Origin: JANQMX01 sp965247175
GTDB lineage: Bacteria; Pseudomonadota; Alphaproteobacteria; Kiloniellales; DSM-21159
Reading direction: 5' to 3'
Assembly (NCBI GenBank): GCA_965247175.1
Contig: OZ252006.1
Location: 1,922,001 to 1,986,000, forward strand
Length of the DNA stretch: 64,000 bases
The position numbers and the translations under genes were made by a program. Numbering within the stretch: the first letter of the stretch is position 1; each line of letters starts with the position of its first letter. The notes beneath the pieces are model-generated. The model did not search any database. It was not told the DNA's origin and saw only the letters and a program-made list of their open reading frames with translations. This document shows positions 17,450 through 25,680 of the stretch, piece after piece.

Positions 17450-18747
17450 CGCGCCTGCCTCTCGAAGACCGCCGCAAAGAAACCGTCGGTGCCGTCGCGG
17501 CCGGGCAGCAGCTGCAAGTAAGGTCCGGGGCACGGCGGTGCACCCGGCAAGGTCTCGGACCAGACCTGCTCCAGCTCGACGATACGAAAGTCATCATGCT
17601 CGGCCAGAAAGCGGTCTGCCTGGCGCTGATTCTCAACCTCGAGGAAAGAGCAAGTGGCGTAGACCAGGCGTCCGCCGGGACGGACCAGGCGAGACGCGCT
17701 GTCCAGGATCTCGGCCTGCAGAGCGATCAGCTCGTCGACATCGCTTTCACGCAGCCGCCACTTGGCGTCGGGGTTGCGGCGCCAGGTGCCGCTGCCGCTG
17801 CAGGGAGCGTCCACCAGCACGCGGTCGAAGTCGCGCCGGTGCTTCTTGACCCAGACGTCGCGGGCACTCTTCAGGGGCCGGCGATGGATGTTGAACACGC
17901 CGGCCCGCTTGAAGCGCGCGGCGCTGCGGTCCAGCCGCCCCTTGGAGGTGTCGCAGGCAACAATGTGCCCCTTGTTGTCCATCTCCGCCGCCATCGCCAG
18001 GCTCTTGCCGCCGGCGCCGGCACAAAAGTCGCAAACCCGCATACCGGGCGCCGCCCCTGTGAGCAGGGCGACGATCTGCGAGCCCTCGTCTTGAACCTCG
18101 ACCAAACCCTCTCGGAAGGCCTCCAGCCCGGCAATGGGCTTGCGCCCGTCGGCACGCAGGCAGAGCGGCGAGAGAGTACCGGGCAAGGTTTCGATGCCGG
18201 CCTCCGCCAGCTTGGTTTGCGCCTCCTCTCGTTCGCCCTGCAGCCGATTGACCCGCAGATCGAGACCGGCCGGATGGTTGAGTGCCGCAAGCTCCGCTTT
18301 CGTCAATTGGCCGAGCGTCGCCTGCAACGCCGGCCAAAGCCACTCGGGCGTTTCCAGCGTAAGCCACTCGGGCTGCTCCGGATGGTCGAGCGAGCGACCT
18401 TGGAGCGCCTCGGCCAACTGCATCTCCTCGGCGCTCAAACGCGCGGGGCCGAACTTGCTGCCGTCGAAGACGCCGGCCGGGGCGGCCCCTTCAACAATAC
18501 CGACGTAGGCGAGAACGCGACGACGGGCATCGAGCGCCGCGGCACCGGCGCGATCGAGCCACCAGTCCAGGCGCGCCCGGGCGCGCATCACGCCGAAGAT
18601 CATCTCGCTGATAGCCCGCCGGTCCTTGGAACCGATGAAGCGGCGCTGGCGGAAGTAGTCCTGCACTATGCGGTCGGCTGGCGCCCTCGTCGCCTCCAGG
18701 GAGTCGAGGATCTCGATGGCGGCCTGCGTGCGCGCAGACGGAGTCAT
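17446..18747 (-). CDS. rsmB: RsmB/NOP-type RNA (cytosine-5)-methyltransferase
   Basis: A 433-residue enzyme. The N-terminal ~150 residues form the NusB-like RNA-binding helical domain (AAIEILDSLE ... DYFRQRRFIGSKDRRAISEMIFGVMR). The SAM domain has CDFCAGAGGKSLAMAA (motif I), VLVDAPCSGSGTWRRNPD (motif IV, catalytic-cycle Cys) and YATCSFLEVENQ (motif VI, nucleophile Cys), the two-cysteine arrangement of m5C RNA methyltransferases. RsmB itself modifies C967 of 16S rRNA; that specific assignment is inferred from layout. The start at 18747 is chosen over a longer frame that overlaps guaB on its other side. The downstream GNAT gene is coupled to it. Confidence 0.9.
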   Translation of the reverse strand: MTPSARTQAAIEILDSLEATRAPADRIVQDYFRQRRFIGSKDRRAISEMIFGVMRARARLDWWLDRAGAAALDARRRVLAYVGIVEGAAPAGVFDGSKFGPARLSAEEMQLAEALQGRSLDHPEQPEWLTLETPEWLWPALQATLGQLTKAELAALNHPAGLDLRVNRLQGEREEAQTKLAEAGIETLPGTLSPLCLRADGRKPIAGLEAFREGLVEVQDEGSQIVALLTGAAPGMRVCDFCAGAGGKSLAMAAEMDNKGHIVACDTSKGRLDRSAARFKRAGVFNIHRRPLKSARDVWVKKHRRDFDRVLVDAPCSGSGTWRRNPDAKWRLRESDVDELIALQAEILDSASRLVRPGGRLVYATCSFLEVENQRQADRFLAEHDDFRIVELEQVWSETLPGAPPCPGPYLQLLPGRDGTDGFFAAVFERQAR

Positions 18748-18805
18748 GTGGGATACCTGGCTGGCTACCTGACGGAGGAAGACTGGCGCGGACGGCGCCC
18801 TCTGT

Positions 18806-20269
18806 TCAAGCGCTGTGGCGATAGTTGGGGGCTTCCCGGGTGATGGAAACGTCGTGCACGTGGCTCTCGCGCAGGCCGGCGTCGCTGATGCGCAGGAAGC
18901 GGGCACGCGACTGGAAGTCTTCGATGGTGGCCGAGCCGGTGTAGCCCATGGCTGCTTTCAGGCCGCCGACGAGCTGGTGGATGACTTGGCCCGCCGGGCC
19001 CTTGTAGGCCACCCGCCCCTCGATGCCTTCGGGCACCAGCTTGAGGCTGTCCTGCACCTCCTGCTGGAAGTAGCGGTCGGCCGAACCGCGCGCCATGGCA
19101 CCGATGGAGCCCATGCCGCGATAGGATTTGTAGGAGCGACCCTGGTAGAGGAAGACCTCGCCCGGGCTCTCGTCGGTGCCGGCCAGCAGCGAGCCGACCA
19201 TGACCGAGTGGGCTCCGGCCGCGATCGCCTTGGCCATGTCGCCGGAGTACTTGATGCCGCCGTCGGCGATGGCCGGCGTCCCGCTCTTGCGACACTCCTC
19301 GACCGTATCCAGCAGCGCCGTCAGCTGCGGCACGCCAACACCGGCGACAATTCGGGTGGTGCAGATCGAGCCTGGGCCGATACCCACCTTGATGGCGTCG
19401 GCGCCGTGGTCGATCAGCGCCTTGGCGCCCTCGCGTGTCGCCACATTGCCGGCGATGACCTGCGCCCGGTTGGACAGCCGCTTGACCCGACCCAAAGCCT
19501 CGAGCACGCCGCGCGAATGGCCGTGCGCGGTATCGATCACGATGACGTCGGCTTCCGCGTCGAGCAGCGCTTCGGCGCGGGCCAGGCCGTCGTCGCCGAC
19601 GCCGCAAGCCGCTGCCGCACGGAGGCGGCCTTGGGCGTCCTTGCTGGCGCTGGGATGGGCCTGTGCCTTTTCGATATCCTTGACGGTGATCAGTCCAATG
19701 CAGCGGTAGTTGTCGTCGACCACCAGGAGCTTTTCGATACGGAAATGGTGCAGCTTGCGCTTGGCTTCCTCGCGCGACACCCCTTCCTGCACCGTGACCA
19801 GGTTCTCCTTGGTCATCAGCTCACAAACCGGCTGGGCGGGATCCTCGGCGAAGCGCACATCGCGGTTGGTCAAGATGCCGACCAGGCGCTTGTTCTCACG
19901 CTCGACAACCGGAATGCCGGAGATGCGGTGGGTCTCCATCAGCGCCAGCGCGTTGCGTAGCGGCTCGTCGGGGTGGATGGTGACCGGGTTGACCACCATG
20001 CCGCTTTCGAACTTCTTGACCCGGCGCACCTCGTCGGCCTGTGCCTGGACATCCAGGTTCTTGTGAATGACGCCGATGGCGCCGGCCTGGGCCATCGCGA
20101 TGGCCATTCGGCTTTCCGTCACCGTGTCCATGGCAGACGAGATCAGCGGGATGCCAAGCTCGATCTCTCGGGTCAGGCGCGTCCGCGTATCCGCTTGATT
20201 TGGCAGGACATTGGATTCCGCCGGCTCAAGCAGCACATCGTCGAATGTCAGAGCTTCGCGGATCTCCAT
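18806..20269 (-). CDS. guaB: Inosine-5'-monophosphate dehydrogenase
   Basis: A 487-residue enzyme oxidising IMP to XMP with NAD+, the step before guaA. It starts EIREALTFDDVLLEPAESNVLP; two CBS domains occupy residues ~95-205 (NPVTIHPDEPLRNALALMETHRISGIPVV and the second ending CIGLITVKDIEKA). The catalytic loop is GIGPGSICTTRIVAGVG, whose Cys attacks IMP, followed by IADGGIKYSGD and the flap region YRGMGSIGAM. I used the ATG at 20269; an ATG 14 codons upstream also has a purine-rich site. guaB, rsmB and guaA lie close together on this strand, a housekeeping neighbourhood. Confidence 0.97.
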   Translation of the reverse strand: MEIREALTFDDVLLEPAESNVLPNQADTRTRLTREIELGIPLISSAMDTVTESRMAIAMAQAGAIGVIHKNLDVQAQADEVRRVKKFESGMVVNPVTIHPDEPLRNALALMETHRISGIPVVERENKRLVGILTNRDVRFAEDPAQPVCELMTKENLVTVQEGVSREEAKRKLHHFRIEKLLVVDDNYRCIGLITVKDIEKAQAHPSASKDAQGRLRAAAACGVGDDGLARAEALLDAEADVIVIDTAHGHSRGVLEALGRVKRLSNRAQVIAGNVATREGAKALIDHGADAIKVGIGPGSICTTRIVAGVGVPQLTALLDTVEECRKSGTPAIADGGIKYSGDMAKAIAAGAHSVMVGSLLAGTDESPGEVFLYQGRSYKSYRGMGSIGAMARGSADRYFQQEVQDSLKLVPEGIEGRVAYKGPAGQVIHQLVGGLKAAMGYTGSATIEDFQSRARFLRISDAGLRESHVHDVSITREAPNYRHSA

Positions 20270-20383
20270 GCCAAGACGCCTTTCTTGCGAGTTGGCGATG
20301 CGAGGTACCATATGCCCGCCGCCTCGCCAAGCCGATAACGGCAAAGAGACGCGCCCTGGCCGGGTGGCAGCCGTGCGCCGCAA

Positions 20384-21085
20384 TCAGGAGCGAAAGCCCG
20401 TCGCCAGGACGTAGAGCTCCGCCGAATCCTTACGGCTGGCCTCGGGTTTGACGTGGCGCACCTGGGCGAAGTGCCGGCGCAGGTCCTCCAAAAGGCTCTT
20501 CTCGCTGCCCCCCTGCAGAACCTTGGCAAGAAAGGCGCCGCCCGGCGCAAGAACCTGCAAGGCGAAGTGCAGCGCCGTTTCCGCCAGCATCATGATGCGC
20601 AGATGATCGGTTCCCGCGTGCCCTGTCGCAGGCGCCGCCATATCGGACATCACCAGGTCGGCAGGCCCGCCGAGCGCGGCCCTCACCGCGTCGTCCGCTC
20701 CTTCATCGAGGAAGTCGAGCTTGAGGACGACGGCCCCCTCCAACGGCTCCATCTCTTGAATGTCGACGGCGACGACCTGCGCTTTGGGCCCGCAACGCTC
20801 CAGCGCCACCTGGGTCCAGCCGCCCGGCGCAGCGCCCAAATCCACCACCCGGCCCTGCTTGGGCAGGATGCCGTGCTTTGCATCGATTTGCAGAAGCTTG
20901 AAGGCCGCGCGGGAGCGATAGCCCCGCGCCTTGGCCTCTGCGACGTAAGGGTCGTTGAGCTGCCGCTCCAGCCAGAGCTTGGAGGAGAGCTTGCGCCCCT
21001 TGGCCGTCTTGACCCGCGTATGGAGCTGCCGGCCGGTCGGGCGAGCACGACGCCCGCCAGCAGAACGCCGGGATCCGGCGGTCAC
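20384..21085 (-). CDS. rlmE: 23S rRNA (uridine-2'-O)-methyltransferase RlmE (FtsJ/RrmJ)
   Basis: A 233-residue SAM enzyme that 2'-O-methylates U2552 in the 23S rRNA A-loop. Features in order: a basic N-terminal arm of ~40 residues; the first catalytic Lys in SRAAFKLLQ; SAM motif VVDLGAAPGGWTQVALE; the catalytic Asp in MSDMAAPATG; the second Lys in GAFLAKVLQGG; and the Glu in KPEASRKDS. This completes the K-D-K-E tetrad. It begins at GTG, overlapping the stop of the Ppx/GppA gene by 4 bp (GTGA), so the two are coupled. The basic arm is longer than in E. coli. Confidence 0.95.
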   Translation of the reverse strand: MTAGSRRSAGGRRARPTGRQLHTRVKTAKGRKLSSKLWLERQLNDPYVAEAKARGYRSRAAFKLLQIDAKHGILPKQGRVVDLGAAPGGWTQVALERCGPKAQVVAVDIQEMEPLEGAVVLKLDFLDEGADDAVRAALGGPADLVMSDMAAPATGHAGTDHLRIMMLAETALHFALQVLAPGGAFLAKVLQGGSEKSLLEDLRRHFAQVRHVKPEASRKDSAELYVLATGFRS

Positions 21086-22164
21086 GAGCCGTAGCGACGC
21101 TGAGCCGGCGGCAGGGTCCCGCCGGAACGATCGAGCCCCATCATCGTGACCAGCAGCCCTTCGCGCAGGCCGCGGTCGGCGACACGCAGCCGGTCAACGG
21201 GCCAGAGCCGGCAGATCGCCGTCAGGATGGCACAACCGGCGATCACCATGTCGGCCCGATCGCGGCCGATGCAGGGATGGGCGCAACGTCTGGCATAGCT
21301 CATGTCGGCGATGCGCCAACAGACGTCGATCACGCTCTGCATATCGAGATAGCAGCCGTCGACAGCCGCCCGGTTGTAGCGCGGCAAGCCCTTCTGCACC
21401 CCCGCCAAGGTCGTCACGGTGCCGGAGGTACCGAGCATCTGAACGCCGCCCGCCTCCACCAGAGACCTGAGACCGACTTCTCCCTCGAATGGTGCCAAGG
21501 CGGCTTCCACCTCATCGACCATCTCCTCGAACACGCGCGGCGTGACCTCGCGGCCGCCATAGCGCTCAGTCAAGGTGCCGACGCCGATGGGCACCGAGTG
21601 CCAAGCGCGCAAACCGGCGTCCTTCTTCGCCTCGTCCGGTTGCCGACCGCTGCGCCGCGACATCCAAGTGACCTCCGTCGAGCCACCACCGATATCGAAC
21701 ACCAAGGCATCGTCGATCGCGGCGTCGAGCAAGGGCAGGCAGCCAAGCAATGCCAGTTGCGCTTCCTCTTCGGTCGAAATGATCTCGAGCGCGATGCCGG
21801 TTTCCTGTTCGACCAGGCGCAGGAAGGACTCGCGGTTTTCGGCCCGGCGACAGGCCTCGGTGGCGATGGCCCGCACCTGGGTCACCGCCTTGCGTTCGAT
21901 CTTGCGGGCGCAGATGTGCAGTGCGTTGATCGTGCGTTGCATGGCATCGTCGCTGAGGGAGCCACGGCGCCCCAGCCCTTCGCCCAGCCGCACAATACGG
22001 GAAAAGGCATCAATTACACGGAAGCCTTGCGTCCGAGGACGCGCAATCAGGAGACGGCAGTTGTTGGTTCCGAGGTCGATGGCCGCATAGACGTCGCCGC
22101 GCCCATCGCCGGTCCGGCGCAGGCGCACAGCATCATCAAAATCGGCGCAACCAGACGACGTCAC
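21082..22164 (-). CDS. Ppx/GppA family phosphatase
   Basis: A 360-residue exopolyphosphatase/guanosine pentaphosphatase-type enzyme of the actin/ASKHA fold. Phosphate-1 motif is VYAAIDLGTNNCRLLIA near residue 25; the catalytic region is ISTEEEAQLALLG; phosphate-2 is DALVFDIGGGSTEVTWM; and a GTSGTVTTLAGV adenosine-type motif follows. Members cleave polyphosphate or pppGpp. It is a short (single-module) form lacking the C-terminal HD-like domain of E. coli Ppx. The start is GTG with AGGAGG upstream. It is the first gene of a Ppx-rlmE pair. I cannot choose between Ppx and GppA activity. Confidence 0.9.
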   Translation of the reverse strand: MTSSGCADFDDAVRLRRTGDGRGDVYAAIDLGTNNCRLLIARPRTQGFRVIDAFSRIVRLGEGLGRRGSLSDDAMQRTINALHICARKIERKAVTQVRAIATEACRRAENRESFLRLVEQETGIALEIISTEEEAQLALLGCLPLLDAAIDDALVFDIGGGSTEVTWMSRRSGRQPDEAKKDAGLRAWHSVPIGVGTLTERYGGREVTPRVFEEMVDEVEAALAPFEGEVGLRSLVEAGGVQMLGTSGTVTTLAGVQKGLPRYNRAAVDGCYLDMQSVIDVCWRIADMSYARRCAHPCIGRDRADMVIAGCAILTAICRLWPVDRLRVADRGLREGLLVTMMGLDRSGGTLPPAQRRYGS

Positions 22165-22393
22165 GCCTCCCCTCCTCTGATCGTTCTCTCCGGTTTTCCC
22201 GGAATATGGTTAACAGTAGCCGCAATAATGTCGCATTTGACAGACCACGGCAAACCTAAGGAGTCGCGGCTGCGTCAAGTGGCGATGCCGATGGCGCTGG
22301 GCCCAGCCGGCGTAAGGCTTGTCAGGCCTGCTCAAGGCGCCTAGATACGACGATTACGCGCGGCGAACGGACGTCGGCCTGCCGCCGCTGCGA

Positions 22394-22467
22394 TGGGGGA
22401 TAGTTTAATGGTAGAACGACGGGTTCTGACCCCGTTAGTCCAGGTTCGAATCCTGGTCCCCCAGCCA
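22394..22467 (+). tRNA. tRNA-Gln (anticodon CTG)
   Basis: A 74-nt cloverleaf with encoded CCA. The acceptor arms are TGGGGGA and TCCCCCA followed by GCCA. The D-loop contains TTTAATGGTAGA, the anticodon stem ACGGG/CCCGT encloses TTCTGAC (anticodon CTG, codon CAG), and the T-arm is CCAGG-TTCGAAT-CCTGG. The T-G start and G73 discriminator fit glutamine tRNAs. Confidence 0.95.
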
Positions 22468-22546
22468 GTCTTTTCAAAGACTTAGTCGGAACCCCACACA
22501 AACGAAGCGTTAGTGTGACGCTGATGTGCCGACGCTGGTTCTCGTC

Positions 22547-23437
22547 CTAACTGCCTGAGCGCAGCTTACCCGGGGTCATTCCGGTGGCCGCCTTCACGCG
22601 GCGGGTCATGTGCGACTGGCTCGAGAAGCCGGTCCGGAAGGCGATATCCGACAACGGGAGACTGCCTGAGCGAATCATCTCGACCGCCCGCTCGGTTCGC
22701 CGCTTTTGCAGGTACTGGGCCGGCGGCTCGCCGACATGCTCTTTGAAGACCCGGGAGAAGTGAAAGGGACTCATGTTGACCAGGGTCGCCAAGTCGCTGA
22801 GGCGCAATGGTTCTCCCAAGCGTTCCTCGATCGCCAGCAGGACACTGCGCAGGTCGGCCCGACCGACCTCCGAGAGCCGAAGGTCCACCAGCCGCATTCT
22901 CTTCAGGGTAGCGCGCAACACGCCCATCGCGATCAGATAGGAGCGCGCATCCATTTCCATGGAACAGGGCGGGTCGGCGGCATCCATCGCGCGCTGAAGG
23001 TAGGCTTCTGCGTCGCGCGCCGCGGCGTGATCGGAATGGGCAAAGAAGTCCTCCGGCTCGGCGACTTGGGAAAGCCCGGCCTCATCGGACACCTCGCAGA
23101 GCAGACTCTGCTTGAAGTAAAATTGGCCATACTCGACCACGCCATCCGAAGAGAACTTGCCACCGCTGTGCGGCCGCTGCAGTGACAGCGCCCCGGTTCG
23201 GGCCGTCGGCAGAGGTGAGGCCGCAAGGCGCCGCGCCGATGCCCCGCCGAGGTGGTAGGTCAGCACGTAGTGATCGACGCCACGGCAGTAGAGTTCGTGG
23301 CCGAGCGCCCGGCGATGCCGCGCCACGGGCATGTTCCACTGCTCCTGCACGCCGAAGATGCGCGGCAGGTTCGGGCCGACCAGCGCGCGGTAGACCTCGC
23401 AGTGCTCGGGCTCAGGGTCAAAGGAGTGAATACCCAT
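22547..23437 (-). CDS. AraC family transcriptional regulator
   Basis: About 296 residues. The last ~100 form the double HTH of AraC: LRLSDLATLVNMSPFHFSRVFKEHVGEPPAQYLQKRR (first HTH) and LPLSDIAFRTGFSSQSHMTRRVKAATGMTPGKLR (second, with the conserved G-F-x-S-Q-S-H recognition helix). The N-terminal ~190 residues are an unassigned sensor domain. The ATG at 23437 has GGAGGTG just upstream, better than the GTG-like start six codons earlier. It is divergent from another AraC gene at 23741; two near-identical 20-bp direct repeats ~50-90 bp upstream may be its operators. The effector is unknown. Confidence 0.9.
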   Translation of the reverse strand: MGIHSFDPEPEHCEVYRALVGPNLPRIFGVQEQWNMPVARHRRALGHELYCRGVDHYVLTYHLGGASARRLAASPLPTARTGALSLQRPHSGGKFSSDGVVEYGQFYFKQSLLCEVSDEAGLSQVAEPEDFFAHSDHAAARDAEAYLQRAMDAADPPCSMEMDARSYLIAMGVLRATLKRMRLVDLRLSEVGRADLRSVLLAIEERLGEPLRLSDLATLVNMSPFHFSRVFKEHVGEPPAQYLQKRRTERAVEMIRSGSLPLSDIAFRTGFSSQSHMTRRVKAATGMTPGKLRSGS

Positions 23438-23486
23438 AAGCACCTCCGGATACACGAAAATCTACACTAACGCCATGCATGATGCA

Positions 23487-23529
23487 GCCGCAAGACGGTG
23501 CAAGAGATGGCCGCATAGCGGTGCAAGAC
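23487..23529 (+). promoter_or_regulatory. Two direct repeats upstream of divergent AraC genes (candidate operator)
   Basis: GCCGCAAGACGGTGCAAGAG (23487-23506) and GCCGCATAGCGGTGCAAGAC (23510-23529) match at 16 of 20 positions, 23 bp apart start to start, about two helical turns. AraC dimers usually bind direct repeats with this geometry, so autoregulation of one or both flanking regulators is plausible. Confidence 0.5.
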
Positions 23530-23740
23530 GGACTTCCGCGCACTTCTAAATCTTCTTGTAAGTAAAATGGGAAGCGCAAGGCTCAGCTAGGCGCATATCG
23601 GGCAGTCCATGGCTGCCTAAGACGCTTTTCCGCGATCAACGGAGACGGCAGCGTCCTTGGCGGCAACTAATCAGGTCCTGCGTACGTCGGAGTTCGCTGT
23701 AGCATCTGGCGGAAATCCTGCAAGAAAGAAGGGTTACCCC

Positions 23741-24649
23741 GTGAGTTCGTCGCCGACGATTCAGATGTATCGGAGCCATCCGGTCTATCAGTCACTGATC
23801 AACGAGACGCGACAGGGCGGCTCCATACCGGTTGACTTTGTCCGCATGGATCAACCGCCCTTCGAGGCAACTGATCCCGCATCCGAGACAGTGTCGCTCG
23901 GCCTCGAGCTCCAACCGGGTTACACGGAGTTCTCCGTTGACTTTGGCGATGGGAAGAAAGTCTTTTGCGCGACACCGAACGATGTCGCTTACCTCAATCC
24001 GACGATCACCGAAACGACCTATTGGGTCCGCGACAGGTCTATCATGCTGCTGATTGCGGCCCCAACCGCTTCCGTGGCAGCCGCGCTGCGCGTTGAGCCC
24101 AGCAAAGTCTCCCAATCCCTCGAACCACTTTACTATCGCGTGCTGAGCGATGACGGGCTTCGAGCCCGCTGCCTGAACATGTGGCAGACCGCGGCTGCAA
24201 GTGGGCCATTCGCCTCGCTCGCCATCGACCACGGCTTTCTATCCCTCGTCGCAGGCTTGATGGCAGAGTCCGAGGCAAAGGGCATCGTCGAGCGATTGGA
24301 TCGTGGCACGCGCGGTGGGCTCGACCGTGATCGCTTGGACCGTGTCGTAGACTACATGGAAGCGCACCTGGAGGAGCCGCTCTCGTTGGCGGACCTCTCT
24401 GCCGTCTCGGGCCTCAGCGACTTTCACTTTGCGAGAGCCTTCAAGCGCTCGACTGGCTACTCACCGCATCAGTTTGTCGTTCTACGGCGCTTGGCGCGGG
24501 CCAAAGCACTGCTCGCAGAAACCCGGCGGAACATGGCCGACATCGCGCAGAGCTGCGGCTTCGCCTCTTCTCAGCACCTAGCGACGGTTTTCAGAAGAAT
24601 GACGGGCGCCACACCGACCGCATATCGCCGGGACCGTGCCGCCCGATGA
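23741..24649 (+). CDS. AraC family transcriptional regulator
   Basis: A 302-residue regulator if started at GTG 23741, which follows AAGAAGGG; an upstream TTG would add 28 weak residues. The C-terminal double HTH is clear: LSLADLSAVSGLSDFHFARAFKRSTGYSPHQFVVLRRLARAK and MADIAQSCGFASSQHLATVFRRMTGATPTAYRRDR. The N-terminal ~190 residues form a sensor domain with no assignable ligand. It precedes the isochorismatase-type hydrolase and the accessory run at 24900-32986 by 250 bp on the same strand, which makes it the likeliest regulator of that run. It diverges from the AraC gene at 22547. Confidence 0.9.
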   Translation: MSSSPTIQMYRSHPVYQSLINETRQGGSIPVDFVRMDQPPFEATDPASETVSLGLELQPGYTEFSVDFGDGKKVFCATPNDVAYLNPTITETTYWVRDRSIMLLIAAPTASVAAALRVEPSKVSQSLEPLYYRVLSDDGLRARCLNMWQTAAASGPFASLAIDHGFLSLVAGLMAESEAKGIVERLDRGTRGGLDRDRLDRVVDYMEAHLEEPLSLADLSAVSGLSDFHFARAFKRSTGYSPHQFVVLRRLARAKALLAETRRNMADIAQSCGFASSQHLATVFRRMTGATPTAYRRDRAAR

Positions 24650-24899
24650 CCGGAGCAATTGATGCTCCACAACAAAAACTCGCCAATCCCATCGAAACGA
24701 TCAACCTTGCAACAGCAATATTACCAAGCAAAAAATATTCCTCTCATGAGCAATTTTATGAACAAAATAGCAATTTACTGGACGAAGCGCAACAGTGATT
24801 ATGTTTTAACTAGAGCATAACATCACAAAACAGATCAAACCAACACCGAAACTCACGAACAATTAGCACTCCCGCTCGCGACAAGGAGAAACTTGAGCA
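24650..24899. promoter_or_regulatory. AT-rich upstream region of the hydrolase-amidohydrolase genes
   Basis: This 250-bp segment is much more AT-rich than anything around it and has no gene. It contains TTATG (from about 24799) and CATAA around an ~11-bp spacer, and several A-runs. GACAAGGAG just before 24900 is the ribosome site of the next gene. It probably holds a strong regulated promoter, and such base composition can also mark acquired DNA. Confidence 0.4.
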
Positions 24900-25601
24900 A
24901 TGACTGCGAAACCTGAGCTGCTCACCCCTGGTAACTGCCAGCTGATCATCATCGACCAACAGCCGCAGATGGCCTTCGGTGTGCAGTCGATCGACCGTCA
25001 GGTTCTGAAGAACAATGTGACCGCCTTGGCCAAGTCAGCGAAGCTCTTCGGTATTCCCACCACGATCTCGACCGTCGAGACCGAGAGTTTCTCCGGCTAC
25101 ACCTTTCCTGAAATCCTTGCCGTCTTCCCGGATCATCCGCTCCTGGAGCGGACGTCGATGAACGCCTGGGATGACCAGAAGGTGCGCGACGCCCTGGCCA
25201 ATAACGGACAGAAGAAGGTCGTCGTCTCCGGACTTTGGACCGAGGTTTGCAACAACATGTTCGCCTTCTCGGCGATGGCGGAAGGCGGCTACGAGATCTA
25301 CATGGTGGCCGATGCCTCAGGCGGGACGACGCAGGACGCGCATGACTATTCCATGCAGCGCATGATTCAGGCCGGTGTTGTGCCGATGACCTGGCAGCAA
25401 GTGCTGCTCGAATGGCAGCGGGATTGGGCCCACCGCGATACCTACGATGCCGTCATGAACATCGTGCGCGAGCATTCGGGTGCCTACGGCATGGGCGCCG
25501 ATTACGCCTACACCATGGTTCACAAGACCCCCGAGCGCGTCACCCACGGACCTATCCTCGAACCGGTTGCCGCGAGCGGAGGCGTCAAAGCCGCCGAGTG
25601 A
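24900..25601 (+). CDS. Isochorismatase-family hydrolase (YcaC-like)
   Basis: A 233-residue cysteine hydrolase of the isochorismatase fold. The first strand NCQLIIIDQQPQMAFGV carries the catalytic Asp (residue 19), and VVVSGLWTEVCNNMFAFSA carries the nucleophile Cys (117). The segment usually holding the triad Lys reads LLERTSMNAWDD, apparently with Arg at ~84. YcaC-type proteins form large ring assemblies; their substrates are unsettled. The C-terminal ~40 residues (HSGAYGMGADYAYTMVHK) extend past the core. It is followed, after a 79-bp gap with a strong hairpin, by a YtcJ-like amidohydrolase; the pair suggests amide or carbamate degradation. Confidence 0.85.
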   Translation: MTAKPELLTPGNCQLIIIDQQPQMAFGVQSIDRQVLKNNVTALAKSAKLFGIPTTISTVETESFSGYTFPEILAVFPDHPLLERTSMNAWDDQKVRDALANNGQKKVVVSGLWTEVCNNMFAFSAMAEGGYEIYMVADASGGTTQDAHDYSMQRMIQAGVVPMTWQQVLLEWQRDWAHRDTYDAVMNIVREHSGAYGMGADYAYTMVHKTPERVTHGPILEPVAASGGVKAAE

Positions 25602-25612
25602 CACGCCGCTTT

Positions 25613-25648
25613 GCAAGCCCGGCCCCGCGCAGAGCGGACCGGGCTTGC
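25613..25648 (+). terminator. Intercistronic stem-loop
   Basis: GCAAGCCCGG (25613-25622) and CCGGGCTTGC (25639-25648) pair perfectly over 10 bp, with an inner CCGC/GCGG stem. No T-run follows, so it may attenuate or stabilise the message between the hydrolase and amidohydrolase genes rather than end transcription fully. Confidence 0.5.
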
Positions 25649-25680
25649 AGGGCAATCCAAAGCCTTTCGGAGACCGACCG

